Assembly: GCA_054601695.1 (NCBI GenBank)
Contig: BAAHQB010000048.1
Coordinates: 248,001 to 312,000, forward strand
Length of the DNA stretch: 64,000 nt
Direction: 5' to 3'
Origin: Amorphochlora amoebiformis
Taxonomy: Eukaryota; Cercozoa; Chlorarachniophyceae
Below, one piece after another: positions 47,609 to 64,000 of the stretch. Made by a program: the position numbers and the translations under genes. The notes under the pieces are model-generated. The model was given only the letters and a program-made list of their open reading frames with translations, did not search any database and was not told the DNA's origin. Every line of letters starts with the position of its first letter. Positions within the stretch are counted from its first letter, which is position 1.

Positions 47609-48087
47609 AATATTTACACATTGTAAATACAAACACACACACACACACATACGGATGTAGAGGTGGGCGTGAATGACGGGCAGGGAGAGACGTTGTTCGC
47701 CGGTCACGTCGCCCGCGTCGCGGTTTCTTACCGACCGTCTAAAACGAGAAAGAGAAACAGACAGATCGAGATAAGAAGAGGACACAAAGAGAGGCAAAGA
47801 AGAAGAAAGATGCGAAAGGGGAAAATCGAATGACACAGGAGAAGGAAGAGGTAGGAAGAGGAAAATCAAAGGTTGAAAAATCGTGGAGACGTATCGAATT
47901 TACTGTTGTGTACCCTGGAGGGGCTGTGCTTAGGGCGTCCAGAGGACGAGATGAAGTCGATAACGGACTGGTTGGAAGGAAGGAGTGTTGGAGGATGTAT
48001 GTAGGCGTGTTGGGGGATATATGTAGGCGTGTGTATATTTGTGAGTATCATCATATGTGTATATGTATATACTATATGTATAAATTG

Positions 48088-48120
<33 letters not shown>

Positions 48121-48142
48121 ATATATATGTATTTCACATACC

Positions 48143-48181
<39 letters not shown>

Positions 48182-49078
48182 CAATATCGTACATACACAT
48201 ATAATATATACATATATATATATATGCATATATATATACATATATATAGATATATATATGTATATATAAATGTAATATTCATACAACGTATAATTATACA
48301 TATACATGTATTGAAATATACAGATATATGTAACTTATTTATATAGATGTATGTTTGTTCGCACGTGGTCCAATACCTCTTTGTGGGAAGATGAGAAAGT
48401 ATTATACGCATTATACGCATTATACGTTCGAAGTTCCTTTCGTAAATCGGACATGTTGTCCTTGCGCCTATGATATCATATCAGTACGAGATATTTACCG
48501 AACGCGGTGACAGGCAAACAACATCCCGCCAAGACGCCGAAAGTATCAGAAAGACTGAAAATCGAGCCGAACGGTGAGAAAGGAAGGAAATGTTGCCTCA
48601 CGTCGTCTTGCAACATAAGAGCCACCAGCTGAACTGCCTCCGATACGTCCCTTTCTTGTGACGAAGGGCAAGGTAAACTCCGAGTGCCGTTCCCGACACT
48701 ACGAAGAACGCAAACGCGACGCAAATCCAAAGATAATTGGGCAAGACCACTTTTCCTTGTCCTAATCCGAAAGGTACCCACCAATTATGACTTGAAATAA
48801 ATCGAATCTCTAACAATATTTATCAAAGTCGGCATTCGTCGCGGAAGGCATACAACGGCACCGACCGCCCCTCGCTTCCCCTATATCGAAAAAATACCTG
48901 GATGTGAAGGCTGGGCGGTCACATCCACGTCTCCTCGGGGGTCCATGATCCTTTCGTCCAGAAGCAACGCGGCGAGCGACGTATCTGCAACCATTTCTTG
49001 TATCTCCGCCATCCCTCTCTTGGGTTCTACCCACCCAATGTGTTGGGCGTGAGGACTATTAGAGGGTTCGAGACCCAT
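47103..49078 (-). CDS. Unidentified single-span membrane protein, partial model
   Basis: Minus-strand exons in order: about 49078-48898, 48809-48602, 47738-47653 and 47148-47103, all GT-AG and in phase. The first part reads [20 protein letters not shown] then [18 protein letters not shown] (Met at 49012, with upstream in-frame residues to 49078). The second exon has [16 protein letters not shown] then one clear transmembrane helix ([20 protein letters not shown]) and a basic stretch (RHKKGTYRR), which suggests N-terminus outside/lumen and C-terminus cytosolic. Then follow [19 protein letters not shown] and [14 protein letters not shown]. The family is not recognised. Both ends are open: no stop has been reached at 47103, and the true start may lie upstream, beyond the tandem repeat. 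The 48602 donor (GTGAGG) avoids a stop 1 nt later. Confidence 0.55.
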
Positions 49079-49411
49079 TCTCTATGGATGGATATTGAAC
49101 TACTATCACCTCATAGTGAATTCCAACTATCAAGTTATCTCGATATCGCGATCGTTTACTCAGATATCTCATCAGATATCCATATATTGCTCTCTATATA
49201 TCTTCACATATTTTTCCAAATACACATCTTTTAGATGGTGTTCTCCTGGACTTCTCCATGGATGGATATTGAACTACTATCACCTCATAGTGAATTCCAA
49301 CTATCAAGTTATCTCGATATCGCGATCGTTTACTCAGATATCTCATTAGATATCCATATATTGCTCTGTATATATCTTCACATATTTTTCGAAATACACG
49401 TCTTTTAGATG
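49079..49411. repeat. Tandem duplication, about 176-bp unit
   Basis: Two near-identical copies start at about 49081 and 49257 (ATGGATGGATATTGAACTAC to CGTCTTTTAGATGG). They differ at a handful of positions. The unit is not TA-based and contains CTCGATATCGCGATCG. It sits between the two divergent genes at 49.1 and 49.6 kb, so it may be an intron or a promoter segment. Confidence 0.85.
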
Positions 49412-49627
49412 GGTTCTGACCGGCTCGGAACCCACAGTCCTCGGCACCCAGGGCTAAAGTGCTTCTTGTGGGGGACCCGTGTTCCGACCTCTGCCACGCG
49501 TGCCTCCAGCTTCGAATTCCTCCAAATCCATCCCCCCCCCTTCCCTGGAATTAGCCCCGCCCCTTTAGCTCTCCGTCCCTCCCCCCGTCGGACCCAACAG
49601 AACACTTTCCCTCCAATTCCTGTTGAG

Positions 49628-63701
<14,074 letters not shown>

Positions 63702-63712
63702 GTATTATATGT

Positions 63713-63744
<32 letters not shown>

Positions 63745-63887
63745 ATATACATATTTCATATAATGTACAAAAATGCATACTTACATGTATATATATATAT
63801 ATATATATAATATATATATATATAATATATATATATATATATGTAATATGAAGAGGGTATCTCCACCCATTCAAACCCTTCAGGTAT

Positions 63888-63927
<40 letters not shown>

Positions 63928-64000
63928 TATATATATTATATATGTACATATATATATATATATATATATAATATATATGCAATATATATGCATATTTACA

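Overview
The window is nuclear DNA of a eukaryote, most likely an alga with a complex (secondary) plastid. The evidence is: (1) many spliceosomal GT-AG introns; (2) a plastid-type HSP90 and a FAD4-type desaturase, each starting with a hydrophobic signal peptide followed by a basic Ser/Thr/Arg-rich stretch, as in bipartite plastid targeting; (3) arrays of the telomere-type hexamer CCCTAA/TTAGGG. The lineage (stramenopile, haptophyte or other) cannot be fixed from this sequence. A large share of the window is (TA)n microsatellite. Long (TA)n runs translate into poly-Tyr/Ile open frames on both strands, which are artefacts. The real genes are chains of short exons, found here by joining protein-like islands at GT-AG borders with consistent reading phase.

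Layout, with strands alternating - + - + - +: (a) 2831-5767, minus, a protein with two chromodomains; (b) 5947-10606, plus, a complete insulysin-type M16 zinc metallopeptidase (7 exons, 1021 aa); (c) 11447 to about 23850, minus, an archaemetzincin-like protein in about 17 mapped exons whose zinc motif I could not find; (d) 24283-44981, plus, an organellar HSP90 (36 mapped exons, 759 codons in one continuous phase, one short internal exon unresolved); (e) 47103-49078, minus, part of an unidentified single-span membrane protein; (f) 49628-63701 and beyond, plus, a FAD4/PEDS1 (Kua)-type lipid desaturase that runs off the right edge. Genes a/b, c/d and e/f are head-to-head with short gaps; b/c and d/e converge.

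The most unusual feature is the introns. Most are made almost entirely of simple sequence that also supplies both splice sites: exon|GTATATAT...TATATAG|exon in (TA)n introns, and exon|GTAACCCTAACCC...CCCTAG|exon in telomere-repeat introns. Many also hold truncated copies ('echoes') of the neighbouring exon, each with its own splice site and separated by (TA)n: up to eight copies of one segment, six of an HSP90 exon, five of another, and one exact in-frame duplicate of a 39-nt HSP90 exon. This points to an active expansion process that copies exon edges together with simple repeats (slippage, unequal crossing-over or break repair), or to assembly artefacts in long repeats; long reads and RNA would separate the two. 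Other elements are a tRNA-derived SINE-like family, a 28-bp minisatellite, long purine/pyrimidine tracts and a large palindrome of telomeric repeats.

Functionally, the HSP90 and the desaturase would both act in the plastid (protein folding, thylakoid phosphatidylglycerol desaturation), the M16 protease in an endomembrane or organellar compartment, and the chromodomain protein on chromatin. No operon-like linkage is implied.
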